Source: Paenibacillus terrigena DSM 21567 (lineage in GTDB: Bacteria; Bacillota; Bacilli; Paenibacillales; Paenibacillaceae). Taken from it: a stretch of DNA of 64,000 nucleotides. The stretch is taken from positions 443,056-507,055 of the forward strand of contig NZ_KB895412.1 of assembly GCF_000374845.1 (NCBI RefSeq), in the 5' to 3' direction. Under the pieces are notes generated by a model. It searched no databases, was not told the DNA's origin, and saw nothing but the letters and a program-made list of their open reading frames with translations. The position numbers were made by a program, and so were the translations under genes. The first letter of the stretch is position 1. The number at the start of each line of letters is the position of its first letter. Shown here in pieces: positions 17,334 through 25,870 of this stretch.

Positions 17334-18393
17334 AGAGATCCTCCAAAATGGCTTTGTTATTCCGAATACTCTCATCATTCGGCCGATAATGCCTTGCCAC
17401 CTCATTATGGTCATAAGAAAGTTCGAAGTTACCGAGGCGATAATAACAGACACATAGCTGAACGTGGGGAATCCAAGTCCAGTAGGCATCATCGAAAAAT
17501 CCAAGGCTCTCAGGCTTTGTTAATTTGGTGGCTAAGGTATACCAGAATACGGCTTGCGTGAGCTCGTCATGGTGTAGCTTGTATGCGCCTAGACGACAGC
17601 AAGCTTCTGCGCGCGGCGGGGCATAATCGAATGATTTCCAGAGCATTTGAAGCTCAAGTTGCTCTTCATTGCGTTGATGATAAATGTCAGCGAGCTTCAG
17701 GCAAGAAGAGATGTTGTCCTCAATCCAACCGGCTCCCGTATCTAGAAATTGATGGTATTGTTGTGCGGCAAGCTCATATCGCTGATGATCCACCAGCTCA
17801 TTGGCATAGTAGTACATATCCCGAGGGGAGAATTGCTCTCCTCGTGCCAGCCGATTCTCAAAAATTCGAATATTGCGATCCGAGTGCTGATGCACGCGGC
17901 AATGGGTGATGATCACGTCACTATTCAACGTCTTGCCATGAACAGCCAAATATTCATGAACGGGACCGTGCCACTGGAAGTTGCAATGTCGCTGCACGAG
18001 CCGATTTCTTCGAAGTTCGACAGTGACGTTGCCATGATCGTCAAAAGCGTAGTGATAGATCATCGTGACGGAGTGGATGTCGTCATCTAACGATTGTTTG
18101 AGCTGCAGGAGCTTCTGACGATCTGCTTCGAGCAGTACATCATCTGCATCTAGCCATAGAATATGGCTCATGGTGGCTTGTTGGAAGGCAAAATTGCGGG
18201 CAGCCGCGAAATCATCAATCCATTCGAAATCGAAGATGCGGTCCGTGTACTGGCGAACAATGTCCTTTGTTCCGTCCGTTGAGCCGGTGTCGACAATATT
18301 GATTTCATCGGCAATGCCGAGGACGGATTCCAGACAGTTGCCGATGGTCGACGCCTCATTTTTCACAATCATACAAAGACTGATCGTTATCAT
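17320..18393 (-). CDS. GT2-family glycosyltransferase with C-terminal TPR-like module
   Basis: About 357 residues. The N-terminal 230 are a GT-A glycosyltransferase of family 2: SLCMIVKNEASTIGNCLESV, EINIVDTGSTDGTKDIV and the metal-binding ILWLDADDVL. The C-terminal part (about 225-355) is a helical TPR-like module closely resembling that of the neighbouring GT4 fusion. The start ATG 18393 has AAGGAGG just upstream; the N-terminal extension from 18453 has no such site. It is translationally coupled to the fusion gene, so the two probably act on one glycan. Acceptor unknown; the collagen-like protein next door is a candidate. Confidence 0.85.
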   Translation of the reverse strand: MITISLCMIVKNEASTIGNCLESVLGIADEINIVDTGSTDGTKDIVRQYTDRIFDFEWIDDFAAARNFAFQQATMSHILWLDADDVLLEADRQKLLQLKQSLDDDIHSVTMIYHYAFDDHGNVTVELRRNRLVQRHCNFQWHGPVHEYLAVHGKTLNSDVIITHCRVHQHSDRNIRIFENRLARGEQFSPRDMYYYANELVDHQRYELAAQQYHQFLDTGAGWIEDNISSCLKLADIYHQRNEEQLELQMLWKSFDYAPPRAEACCRLGAYKLHHDELTQAVFWYTLATKLTKPESLGFFDDAYWTWIPHVQLCVCYYRLGNFELSYDHNEVARHYRPNDESIRNNKAILEDLYVHN

Positions 18394-18479
18394 ACAGTCC
18401 TCCTTTTTGTGCACATAGGCATTGGTTTGTATAACATATATATTCCGGCTCAAGGAAATGGGTTAATGCTGGGATAGGT

Positions 18480-18988
18480 TTAATATGTAAAAAAGAGCCA
18501 CAGGTTGCGGCTCTCAGTAATCCAGCGAGTTGAAGTGACATTTGTGCCTGTCGGTCCCGTTGTTCCAGTCACACCTGAGGGCCCGTCGATCCAGTCGGCC
18601 CAGCAACACCGGTCATCCCCATAACCCCTGTGGGTCCTGCCGGTCCCGCGGGACCTGTTCCGCCCATCGGCCCTATTGGCCCTTGCGGTCCCGCTAGACC
18701 TTGATCACCGACGGGGCCGGTTGATCCTATGTCCCCCGTCGGCCCTTGCGGCCCGGTTACCCCCGTTGGTCCTGTCGGTCCAGCTCGACTTTGGCTAGAG
18801 GGTCCTGTGGATTCTGGTACTTCCGTTTGTTCAATAATATTCTTTTCTGTTTTTAATTCGATCACAACGGTTGGAGATCGCCTTGGTTTGTGTTTCTTTT
18901 TAGGTTTGTGTATCTTCGGGCTTAATGGAACAGTGCGATCTGCTCCTTTTCGATTTTTCGGTTTGCTCGGACGAATGTGTATCACCAC
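18480..18988 (-). pseudogene. Collagen-like (GXY) protein gene with a frameshift
   Basis: The protein has a lysine-rich N-terminal part ([29 protein letters not shown]) followed by about 23 uninterrupted Gly-X-Y triplets ([30 protein letters not shown]), the pattern of BclA-type spore-surface proteins. The frame stops at 18569-18571, but the -1 frame continues with [15 protein letters not shown] from about 18582 and stops at 18480-18482. One missing G in the run at about 18580-18583 would explain this. The start is uncertain: GTG 18988 or 18985 without a good ribosome binding site, while an AGGAGG at 19054-19049 has no start codon behind it. It may be decayed, phase-variable, or a sequencing error. 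Confidence 0.6.
18489..18514 (-). terminator. Terminator at the end of the collagen-like gene
   Basis: On the minus strand AGAGCC (18514-18509) pairs with GGCTCT (18499-18494), then T6. It overlaps the last codons of the shifted reading frame. Confidence 0.75.
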
Positions 18989-19107
18989 CCGTATAGTAAA
19001 ATGTAGGATTTTAGAAAACGGAAAGACAGGTAAACGGCCTAGATAAAACCTCCTATTCAATATATTCAGGCTATTTGCCGCGGTGATAGATACCAGTCTA
19101 ATATGAC

Positions 19108-19170
19108 AAAAGACCCGTGAGCACGAGCTTGTCACGTGATCGTGTGACAAACGGATACTCCGGGTCTTTT
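19108..19170 (-). terminator. Terminator after the GNAT gene
   Basis: AAAAGACCCG (19108-19117) pairs with CGGGTCTTTT (19161-19170), with an inner GTCAC/GTGAC stem. It lies 12 bp after the GNAT stop and separates it from the collagen-like gene. Confidence 0.8.
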
Positions 19171-19181
19171 GGATAGGATGA

Positions 19182-19733
19182 TTAGAGGGTAGGTAAATGC
19201 TGTTCGAAGCAATGGAAACCATTCGGATGCGTACCTTGGTGCACATAGCCGAGGCTGCTGTAGAATTGGTAGAGGGTCTCGTTGGTTGCAATGCAATCCA
19301 GGCGAATGCGATCTTTACCCTCGAAGTGTATGCCGTTCGCTGCCCACCGCATCATAGCTTCGCCGAGTCCTGTTCCCGCATAATCCCGATTAATCGCCAG
19401 TCGATGAAGATAGATTGCTGTGTTGTGATCGTCTACGGTATCCCATAGCTCTAGATCCCAAGGGCTTGGTGTTGTGAGAAGGATGACGACACCTGCCAGC
19501 TTATTCACCTCGACATCTCTGAAAATAAACACATCGCCCCGCGCAATGGCATCAGAGGTGCCATGGACATCTTCACCCGTGAGCAGTCCGCTCCATTGGG
19601 TGGATCCTTTACTTTGCAGCCAAGAGGCTGTCTGGCGCAGCAATTCGGTAACAGACTCGGAATCCGCTGGTCTCGCTTGCTCTGCCTGAATTCGTTCGCG
19701 AACCCAAGTCTCTTTAATAGTGAATCGGCTCAT
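19182..19733 (-). CDS. GNAT-family N-acetyltransferase
   Basis: A 183-residue single-domain acetyltransferase. The acetyl-CoA loop is [16 protein letters not shown] (about residues 128-143), preceded by the strand [10 protein letters not shown] and followed by [21 protein letters not shown]. The start ATG 19733 has AGGGAG eight nt upstream; the upstream ATG at 19754 lacks one. It is divergent from the ABC exporter and followed by its own terminator. Substrate unknown. Confidence 0.85.
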   Translation of the reverse strand: MSRFTIKETWVRERIQAEQARPADSESVTELLRQTASWLQSKGSTQWSGLLTGEDVHGTSDAIARGDVFIFRDVEVNKLAGVVILLTTPSPWDLELWDTVDDHNTAIYLHRLAINRDYAGTGLGEAMMRWAANGIHFEGKDRIRLDCIATNETLYQFYSSLGYVHQGTHPNGFHCFEQHLPTL

Positions 19734-19865
19734 ATCATTTGCTCCCTCTCTCACGAAAAATTCTCTAACGGTTGGAATAGAATATAGAAGCAGTATACAA
19801 CCTATATAATATTTTTTAAATCTTCATGTCCAATTTATTTCCAAATAAGTGTGTGGGATTGTTGG

Positions 19866-19908
19866 TTGACATGAAAATATTTACGTGTATATAATTAGAC
19901 CATCTAAT
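19866..19908 (+). promoter_or_regulatory. Promoter and operator of the ABC exporter operon
   Basis: TTGACA (19866-19871), 18 bp, TATAAT (19890-19895). A perfect inverted repeat, ATTAGA (19894-19899), CCA, TCTAAT (19903-19908), begins in the -10 and covers the start region, as a repressor site would. No regulator gene is adjacent, so the protein that binds is unknown. Confidence 0.7.
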
Positions 19909-19951
19909 AAATAGAATAACGAAATATTGTGGATCTAGGAGATGACCATGC

Positions 19952-21679
19952 ATGCTCAAGTTGTTTCGATTTCTGAAGCCGTTCTGGCTTCCCATTGTGT
20001 TTGTGCTGATGCTCGTGTTCCTGCAGTCTCTATCTGAATTGTACCTGCCAACCTTGATGGCGGACATTGTGGATACGGGTATTGTTAAAGGTGATACGAA
20101 TTACATTATGAGCATAGGCGGATTCATGCTGCTCGTTGCTGCGGGCGGAGGTTTATGTGCGATTGCGGCTAGTTATTTATCGGCGCGCGTTGCGTCGGGG
20201 TATGGCCGTCAGCTGCGCAGCAGAGTGTTTAAGCATGTCGAGAATTTCTCATTGCAGGAGTTCGACAAAATTGGTACGGCTTCGCTTATTACGCGGACGA
20301 CGAATGATATTACGCAAGTTCAGACGGTGCTCGTGATGATTCTGCGTATGATGGTGATGGCGCCGATGATGTGTATCGGGGGGCTGATTATGGCCATTTC
20401 CAAAGATGCGCATTTAACTTGGGTGCTCGCCATAGTTATTCCAATCTTAGCCCTAGCCATCTTCGCAGTTGCGAGTCGCGGGATTCCTTTGTTCAAAGCG
20501 ATGCAGAAGAAGCTCGACCGCTTGAACCTTGTACTGCGTGAAGGATTGACAGGGATTAGGGTTATTCGTTCCTTCAACCGGATCAACTTTGAGAAGGAAC
20601 GCTTCCGCGATGCGAACGCGGACTTAACGAATACGGCGATCCGTGTCAATCGGATCATGGCTTTTCTGATGCCAGTTATGATGATTGTCATGAACTTCTC
20701 GTCGATTGCAATTATCTGGTTCGGAAGTAAACGTATCGACACGGGGCATATGGCAGTCGGCGATTTGATGGCGTTCCTGCAATATGCGATGCAGATTATG
20801 TTCTCGCTATTGATGGTATCGATGATGTTCGTCTTGATACCACGGGCTTCGGCATCCGCAGCACGGATTAATGAAGTGCTCGATATGAAGCCGGAGATCG
20901 AAGATCCTGCGCAAGGTAGAAGCACCGATGGACGTCGTGGATATATCGAATTTAATGATGTCACGTTCAGTTATCCAGGGGCCGAGCAGCCAGCATTATC
21001 GAATCTGTCTTTCCGTGCAGCTCCAGGGCAAGTAACTGCGATCATTGGCGGAACAGGTTCAGGGAAATCAACGCTGCTAAGTCTAATGCCGCGGTTCTAT
21101 GATGTCGATAGCGGGGCTGTGGTGATCGATGGGGTAGATGTGAAGCAACTGACTCAAAGCGAGTTGCGTTCGAAGATCGGATTTGTGCCGCAGAAAGCCG
21201 TGCTCTTCACAGGAACCATCGCCGAGAACATTCGTTACGGAAAAGAGGATGCGACGGATGAAGAGGTGCGGCATGCCGCTGCTATTGCACAAGCGAGTGA
21301 TTTTATAGGTGAGATGACCGATGGTTACGATTCCTTGATTGCACAGGGCGGGACGAACGTATCGGGCGGTCAGAAACAACGGCTTGCAATTGCACGCGCA
21401 CTGGTTCGCAGACCAGAGATTTATTTGTTCGATGACAGTTTCTCCGCATTAGACTTCAAGACCGATGCGAAGTTACGGGCTGCGCTTCGTGGGGAGACGA
21501 CGGAGTCAACGGTACTTATCGTGGCTCAGCGGGTCAGTACAGTCATGGATGCCGACCAGATTATTGTGCTTGAAGAAGGACGCATTGCAGGCATCGGTAC
21601 GCATCGTGAGCTCTTGGATACGTCGGATGTCTATCGTGAAATTGTATCCTCACAGCTGTCAGAGGAGGAGATCGCATGA
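19952..21679 (+). CDS. Heterodimeric ABC exporter, subunit with degenerate catalytic site
   Basis: A 575-residue half-transporter: six TM segments (about 1-310) and an NBD with Walker A GGTGSGKST (about 366), signature VSGGQKQR (about 468) and Walker B LFDDSFSALD (about 492). The usual catalytic Glu after Walker B is Asp, the mark of the degenerate-site subunit in heterodimeric exporters such as BmrC/BmrD. Its intact signature would complete the active site with the partner's Walker motifs. AGGAG at 19937-19941 precedes ATG 19952. It overlaps the partner gene by 4 nt. Probably a multidrug or lipid exporter. Confidence 0.9.
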   Translation: MLKLFRFLKPFWLPIVFVLMLVFLQSLSELYLPTLMADIVDTGIVKGDTNYIMSIGGFMLLVAAGGGLCAIAASYLSARVASGYGRQLRSRVFKHVENFSLQEFDKIGTASLITRTTNDITQVQTVLVMILRMMVMAPMMCIGGLIMAISKDAHLTWVLAIVIPILALAIFAVASRGIPLFKAMQKKLDRLNLVLREGLTGIRVIRSFNRINFEKERFRDANADLTNTAIRVNRIMAFLMPVMMIVMNFSSIAIIWFGSKRIDTGHMAVGDLMAFLQYAMQIMFSLLMVSMMFVLIPRASASAARINEVLDMKPEIEDPAQGRSTDGRRGYIEFNDVTFSYPGAEQPALSNLSFRAAPGQVTAIIGGTGSGKSTLLSLMPRFYDVDSGAVVIDGVDVKQLTQSELRSKIGFVPQKAVLFTGTIAENIRYGKEDATDEEVRHAAAIAQASDFIGEMTDGYDSLIAQGGTNVSGGQKQRLAIARALVRRPEIYLFDDSFSALDFKTDAKLRAALRGETTESTVLIVAQRVSTVMDADQIIVLEEGRIAGIGTHRELLDTSDVYREIVSSQLSEEEIA

Positions 21680-23541
21680 GTAAGGAAACTCAAGGCCAGA
21701 AGCATGGCGGACACGGCCCGATGGGTGGCGGTATGGGCATGGGTATGCCCGTACAGAAAGCCAAAAATTTCAAAGGCACATTAAAACGATTGATAGGATA
21801 TATGGCTCCACGTAAATATCAGTTGATTGCGGTATTGATCACGGCGATCTTGAGTACGGTCTTCAGCATTGTCAGCCCGAAAATCATGGGGAATGCAACG
21901 ACCAAATTGTTCGAAGGACTGATGGGCAAATTAAACCACGTACCGGGTGCTTCGATTGATTTCACGTATATCGGGGACATTCTATTCATCTTGGCAGGCC
22001 TTTATATTGTGAGTGCTGCGTTCTCCTATTTGCAGCAATATATTATGGCGGGTGTGTCGCAGAAAATCGTATTTGATATGCGGGCACAAGTGAATGATAA
22101 GTTAGCGCGGCTGCCGCTCAAATATTTTGATGGTCGCACGCATGGTGAGATTCTAAGCCGGGTTACGAATGATATCGATAATATTAGTACAACGCTGCAG
22201 CAAAGTTTGACGCAGCTCATTACGTCGATCATTACGATTATTGGGGTCATTGTGATGATGCTGACGATTAGCCCGCTGCTGACGCTCATTACGGTCATTA
22301 CGCTGCCGCTCAGCTTCTTGGTAACGATCATGATCGCGAAGCGGTCACAGGTCTATTTTGCAGGACAGCAGAAATCGCTGGGTGAACTCAACGGTCACGT
22401 CGAAGAAATGTACACCGGGCATCGCATTGTCAAAGCTTTCGGACGCGAAGAGAAGTCCCTAGCGAAATTTGAGGAAATAAACGAGGGGTTGTACCGCTCA
22501 GGATGGCGCGCCCAATTTATTTCCGGGATTATCATGCCGCTGATGAGCTTTATCACGAACATTGGTTATGTGCTGGTCTGCGTGGTCGGCGGGGTGCTGG
22601 TGACCAAGAAATCCATCGAAATCGGGGATATTCAGGCCTTCATTCAATATGCTAGACAATTCGGACAACCGATTGCTCAGACGGCGAATATCGCGAATAT
22701 TATCCAGTCGACGATTGCTTCGGCGGAGCGGGTATTCGAGGTGCTGGATGAAGAAGAAGAGGTGCCGGAAGTGGCGAAGCCAACGCTTGTCAATGAACCG
22801 AAAGGTTTCGTGAAATTCGAGCATGTGAAATTCGGTTATAAGGCGGATGAAGTACTGATCGAGGACATGAACATCGATGTGTTGCCAGGGCAGACGATTG
22901 CGATTGTAGGTCCGACGGGCGCAGGGAAGACGACGCTCATCAACTTGCTCATGCGCTTCTATGAAATCAATGATGGCAAGATCACGATCGACGGTGTGGA
23001 TATTCGGGATATGAAACGTGGCGATCTGCGCGGGATGTTCGGAATGGTGCTGCAGGATACGTGGCTGTTCAACGGGACAATCCGCGACAATATTGCTTAC
23101 GGTCGAGAAGGTGCGTCCGAGCATGAGATCATTCGTGCTGCAAAAGCAGCGCATGCGGATTTCTTCATTCGTACGCTGCCGGACGGATACAATACGGTGC
23201 TGAATGAAGAAGCATCGAATATCTCGCAAGGGCAGAAACAGCTCCTCACGATTGCTCGGGCCATTCTTGCCGATCCAGCGATTCTGATCCTGGATGAAGC
23301 GACAAGTAGCGTGGATACGCGGACGGAAGTCTATATTCAACGGGCGATGAAGGAATTGATGAATGGCCGCACGAGCTTCGTAATTGCCCATCGTCTGTCG
23401 ACGATTCGCGATGCAGATCTTATTCTAGTGATGAATCATGGTACCGTTATTGAACAAGGGAACCATGATGAGCTGATCGCACAGGGCGGCTTCTATGCGG
23501 ATCTGTACAACAGTCAATTTACAGGCAAGTCGATTAGTTAG
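21676..23541 (+). CDS. Heterodimeric ABC exporter, subunit with catalytic glutamate
   Basis: A 621-residue half-transporter with an N-terminal cytoplasmic Gly/Met-rich tail (HGPMGGGMGMGMP), six TM segments and an NBD with Walker A GPTGAGKTT (about 412) and Walker B LILDEATSSVD (about 537), which has the catalytic Glu. Its signature is ISQGQKQ rather than LSGGQ, so it complements the first subunit: one canonical and one degenerate ATP site per dimer. ATGA overlap with the upstream gene. A 140-bp decayed relative of its 3' part lies at 25.9 kb. Confidence 0.9.
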   Translation: MSKETQGQKHGGHGPMGGGMGMGMPVQKAKNFKGTLKRLIGYMAPRKYQLIAVLITAILSTVFSIVSPKIMGNATTKLFEGLMGKLNHVPGASIDFTYIGDILFILAGLYIVSAAFSYLQQYIMAGVSQKIVFDMRAQVNDKLARLPLKYFDGRTHGEILSRVTNDIDNISTTLQQSLTQLITSIITIIGVIVMMLTISPLLTLITVITLPLSFLVTIMIAKRSQVYFAGQQKSLGELNGHVEEMYTGHRIVKAFGREEKSLAKFEEINEGLYRSGWRAQFISGIIMPLMSFITNIGYVLVCVVGGVLVTKKSIEIGDIQAFIQYARQFGQPIAQTANIANIIQSTIASAERVFEVLDEEEEVPEVAKPTLVNEPKGFVKFEHVKFGYKADEVLIEDMNIDVLPGQTIAIVGPTGAGKTTLINLLMRFYEINDGKITIDGVDIRDMKRGDLRGMFGMVLQDTWLFNGTIRDNIAYGREGASEHEIIRAAKAAHADFFIRTLPDGYNTVLNEEASNISQGQKQLLTIARAILADPAILILDEATSSVDTRTEVYIQRAMKELMNGRTSFVIAHRLSTIRDADLILVMNHGTVIEQGNHDELIAQGGFYADLYNSQFTGKSIS

Positions 23542-23558
23542 ATAGGTGTTAGTATGCG

Positions 23559-23588
23559 AAAAAGGCTGCCGTAGGGCAGCCTTTTTTT
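23559..23588. terminator. Terminator between the ABC exporter and the anti-sigma gene
   Basis: AAAAAGGCTGCC (23559-23570) pairs with GGCAGCCTTTTT (23575-23586) on a 4-nt loop, followed by more T. It works in both directions for the convergent genes. Confidence 0.9.
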
Positions 23589-23593
23589 GCGTG

Positions 23594-25279
23594 TTACGGT
23601 TGAATTTGGATCTCAGCTTCACGGCTCGGATCATGATAGAGGTAGATGCCCGGGTTGATTTCGATCGTGGAATCGCGTGGGATATCTTTGTAGCGTTCCA
23701 CTTTTTTGCCGATGGCGTTCGGCCCTGCAGGACGGTATTCTGGGAGAATCTGGTTGTCATTACCCTTAAGCCGCAGGACGCTCTGGCTGATCAGATAAAA
23801 AACGGGTGAAGGAGAGCTTGACTCGACGATGAGGTCTTCTCCATCGCGATAGTAAGTATATTGAATGTCGAAGCCTTCCGGCATACGGACGGAGGCTTGC
23901 TGCTTCTCTTCCCTCGGTGTCTGCAGCGTGATCCAATTGCGGGAGGTATCCCTCTTGTCAACGATCGGTTTCTTCAGGATCAGCTTCATCGGTACGCCGG
24001 ACCAGTCTTGGTACCATCCTGGAGTTTCAAAACCGAAGTACTCCCCAGTTAGCTCGTTACGTTCATTTGTGATGGGTGAGACCCATCCTTTGATGGTCTG
24101 ATCGCCGACTTTCAGCGTAATGTCTTTGAAAGAGACGTCTCCGATCTTGATCCATCGGTCGCGGCCAGTCATGGTCCGTTCGAATGGGATTTGGATGCTG
24201 AGCGGTGCGACGACAAGTTTCTGTAGTGAAATCGCGGAATGTTCTAACAGCTTAGCATCCGGCGTTAACGGCTGGGTGTAGATCTCTTCGCTCGCTTTCT
24301 TGCCATCGACGGCAAAATGGAAATCCCAAGTACCGTCGTAACGTTGTGCCTCAGCGAGGTACGAAACATTCCAAACAGCAGATTTCAGCTGCTCGTCGTT
24401 CAGTTGATATACATTTTCCAAGAGCATTTCATTTCCCTCCGAAGGGAGAAGGGTTCGGGACACCGTGTTAACCCGCTGACCCTGCAGTGACAACTCTAAT
24501 CTGGGGTCATTTCTGCTCGCTTGCTCCATCGGTTCGGCTGTTGCGATGGTGTAGCGAATGGCCACTTTGCCTTGATCTCGAATGATCGACTGCACAGTGA
24601 TTGAAAGATATGGCTTCGATGGCAGGTCCAGCTTCTCATTCAACTTACCGTTCCAGGGGACGGGTACAGACTCCGTCTGGTAGAAAATCAGGTCCTTGGC
24701 GCTTAAATGATAGTCCTTCTGCTTCGACTTCAAGGTATCATTCAGCGTGTACATGCCGAGCAGCTTGCCACTGTCTTTGTCTTTGCTGAAATAGCCGTGA
24801 ATTGGCTTTGCTTTTTGTCCATATTCAGATAAGGTTGTGCTGTCAAAATCAATGACTTCGTACTTCGGCATATTTGGTATATCGAGCGAGACGAGGATTT
24901 TCATCTGATCATTGTCCGTTACGACCCCATGCAGGTTCATGGTGACGCCCTGCTGTGTCTCCCGAAGATCATATTGCTGCCCGATTCCGTTCTTCAGCGC
25001 CGAATGTACGGTCTGCGTGCCGAATAGATTGCTCCAATTGATCTTTACGTCTGCGAAGACGGGGACAGATACCGTCAGGCAGCAGGCAATGACGATGGCG
25101 GCGGGCGCCCATTTGCGTGTAACTGTTCTTCGCGTATTGGATGGGTCCGCATGACGGGCTTTATGGGCTGCAACCTTCCGTTCAATATTGGCCCACATCG
25201 TCTCATAATCGGGTGATTGTTCATCATTTTTTTTAAGCCGTTCTTTTATTTCGTTTTCACGGATGGGGTACATGTCCAT
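23594..25279 (-). CDS. Anti-sigma factor with DUF4179 domain
   Basis: A 561-residue membrane protein: about 75 cytoplasmic residues (YETMWANIERKVAAHKARH), one TM segment (APAAIVIACCLTVSVPVFA, about 73-92) and a large extracellular part. The DUF4179 domain occupies roughly 80-200 (TMNLHGVVTDNDQMKILVSLDIP); the rest is beta-rich. The start overlaps the end of the ECF sigma gene by 34 nt, the usual coupling for a sigma/anti-sigma pair. ATG 25279 or 25273 are both possible behind AAGGAG. It presumably holds the sigma factor at the membrane until an envelope signal arrives. Confidence 0.85.
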   Translation of the reverse strand: MDMYPIRENEIKERLKKNDEQSPDYETMWANIERKVAAHKARHADPSNTRRTVTRKWAPAAIVIACCLTVSVPVFADVKINWSNLFGTQTVHSALKNGIGQQYDLRETQQGVTMNLHGVVTDNDQMKILVSLDIPNMPKYEVIDFDSTTLSEYGQKAKPIHGYFSKDKDSGKLLGMYTLNDTLKSKQKDYHLSAKDLIFYQTESVPVPWNGKLNEKLDLPSKPYLSITVQSIIRDQGKVAIRYTIATAEPMEQASRNDPRLELSLQGQRVNTVSRTLLPSEGNEMLLENVYQLNDEQLKSAVWNVSYLAEAQRYDGTWDFHFAVDGKKASEEIYTQPLTPDAKLLEHSAISLQKLVVAPLSIQIPFERTMTGRDRWIKIGDVSFKDITLKVGDQTIKGWVSPITNERNELTGEYFGFETPGWYQDWSGVPMKLILKKPIVDKRDTSRNWITLQTPREEKQQASVRMPEGFDIQYTYYRDGEDLIVESSSPSPVFYLISQSVLRLKGNDNQILPEYRPAGPNAIGKKVERYKDIPRDSTIEINPGIYLYHDPSREAEIQIQP

Positions 25280-25788
25280 GCATCTCCTTCGCTTATGAGA
25301 TTAGGGGCGTCCTTCATGAAGCTGCGCAGCATCTGTAATCCACGATTGACCCGGGATTTCACCGTGCCCTCGGGGACCCGGAGTACTTGCGCCGTCTCGG
25401 CGATGCTCATATCGTTCCCGATTCGGAGCACGACTGCAACGCGCAGCTTGTCGGGCAGCTTGCTAAGTATGGCACTGAATTCGTCTGCGATCTCGACCTG
25501 CTCGTAGTGCTCCTCGATTTTCATCGATGGGCGGGTTAGGGAGAGCAGGAAGGATAGCTTCTCTTTGCGCTTCCCATTTAGTCGGCGCTTCAATACCGTG
25601 TTGCACTCGTTCACAGCGATTCGCATTAGCCAAGGTTTGATGTCCCTTATTGCGGTGCGATCTACGGTCATGGCTTTGAAGAACACTTCTTGGCAGACGT
25701 CCTCAGCATCCGCCTGCTGCTGAAGCATATGCCTGCATAGCCGATAGACTTGTTCTTTGTACGTCTCGAACATTTCCCGATCGTTCAA
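25246..25788 (-). CDS. RNA polymerase ECF-type sigma factor
   Basis: Region 2 is seen in EQVYRLCRHMLQQQADAEDVCQEVFFKAM and IKPWLMRIAVNECNTVLKRR, and region 4 in LPDKLRVAVVLRIGNDMSIAETAQVLRVPEGTVKSRVNRGLQML. The TTG at 25788 (about 180 residues) is preferred: AGGAGGTG (25805-25798) lies 9 nt before it. The in-frame ATG at 25824 has no ribosome binding site and would fall inside a -10 element. Coupled by a 34-nt overlap to the DUF4179 anti-sigma gene. Short C-terminal tail. Confidence 0.85.
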   Translation of the reverse strand: MNDREMFETYKEQVYRLCRHMLQQQADAEDVCQEVFFKAMTVDRTAIRDIKPWLMRIAVNECNTVLKRRLNGKRKEKLSFLLSLTRPSMKIEEHYEQVEIADEFSAILSKLPDKLRVAVVLRIGNDMSIAETAQVLRVPEGTVKSRVNRGLQMLRSFMKDAPNLISEGDAWTCTPSVKTK

Positions 25789-25819
25789 GGCCTCGAGCAC
25801 CTCCTCGTTCAGTGTGAGT

Positions 25820-25857
25820 TTCATAGGCTAAGACCATTAAGGTGTCAAAAAGGTTCC
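25820..25857 (-). promoter_or_regulatory. Candidate promoters of the sigma/anti-sigma operon
   Basis: On the minus strand TTGACA (25848-25843), 17 bp and TATGAA (25825-25820) look like a sigma-A promoter that would start near 25813, ahead of the TTG start. Overlapping it, GGAACC (25857-25852), 16 bp and GGTC (25835-25832) resembles an ECF-type promoter and could be autoregulatory. Confidence 0.45.
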
Positions 25858-25870
25858 CTAGCAGATAAAT

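Noticed and set aside
17334-17504. N-terminal extension of the GT4 fusion protein by 57 residues.
   Set aside because: It overlaps the coding sequence of the upstream GT2 gene in another frame and has no ribosome binding site; ATG 17333 has one.
18569-18770. Tandem DNA repeat or CRISPR-like array.
   Set aside because: The repetitiveness comes from Gly-X-Y codons of the collagen-like protein; unit length is 9 bp with drifting sequence and no spacer structure.
22498-23391. Long open frame (297 codons) on the minus strand inside the second ABC exporter gene.
   Set aside because: It is antisense to conserved Walker and signature motifs, has no ribosome binding site and encodes low-complexity, His/Arg-rich sequence typical of shadow frames.
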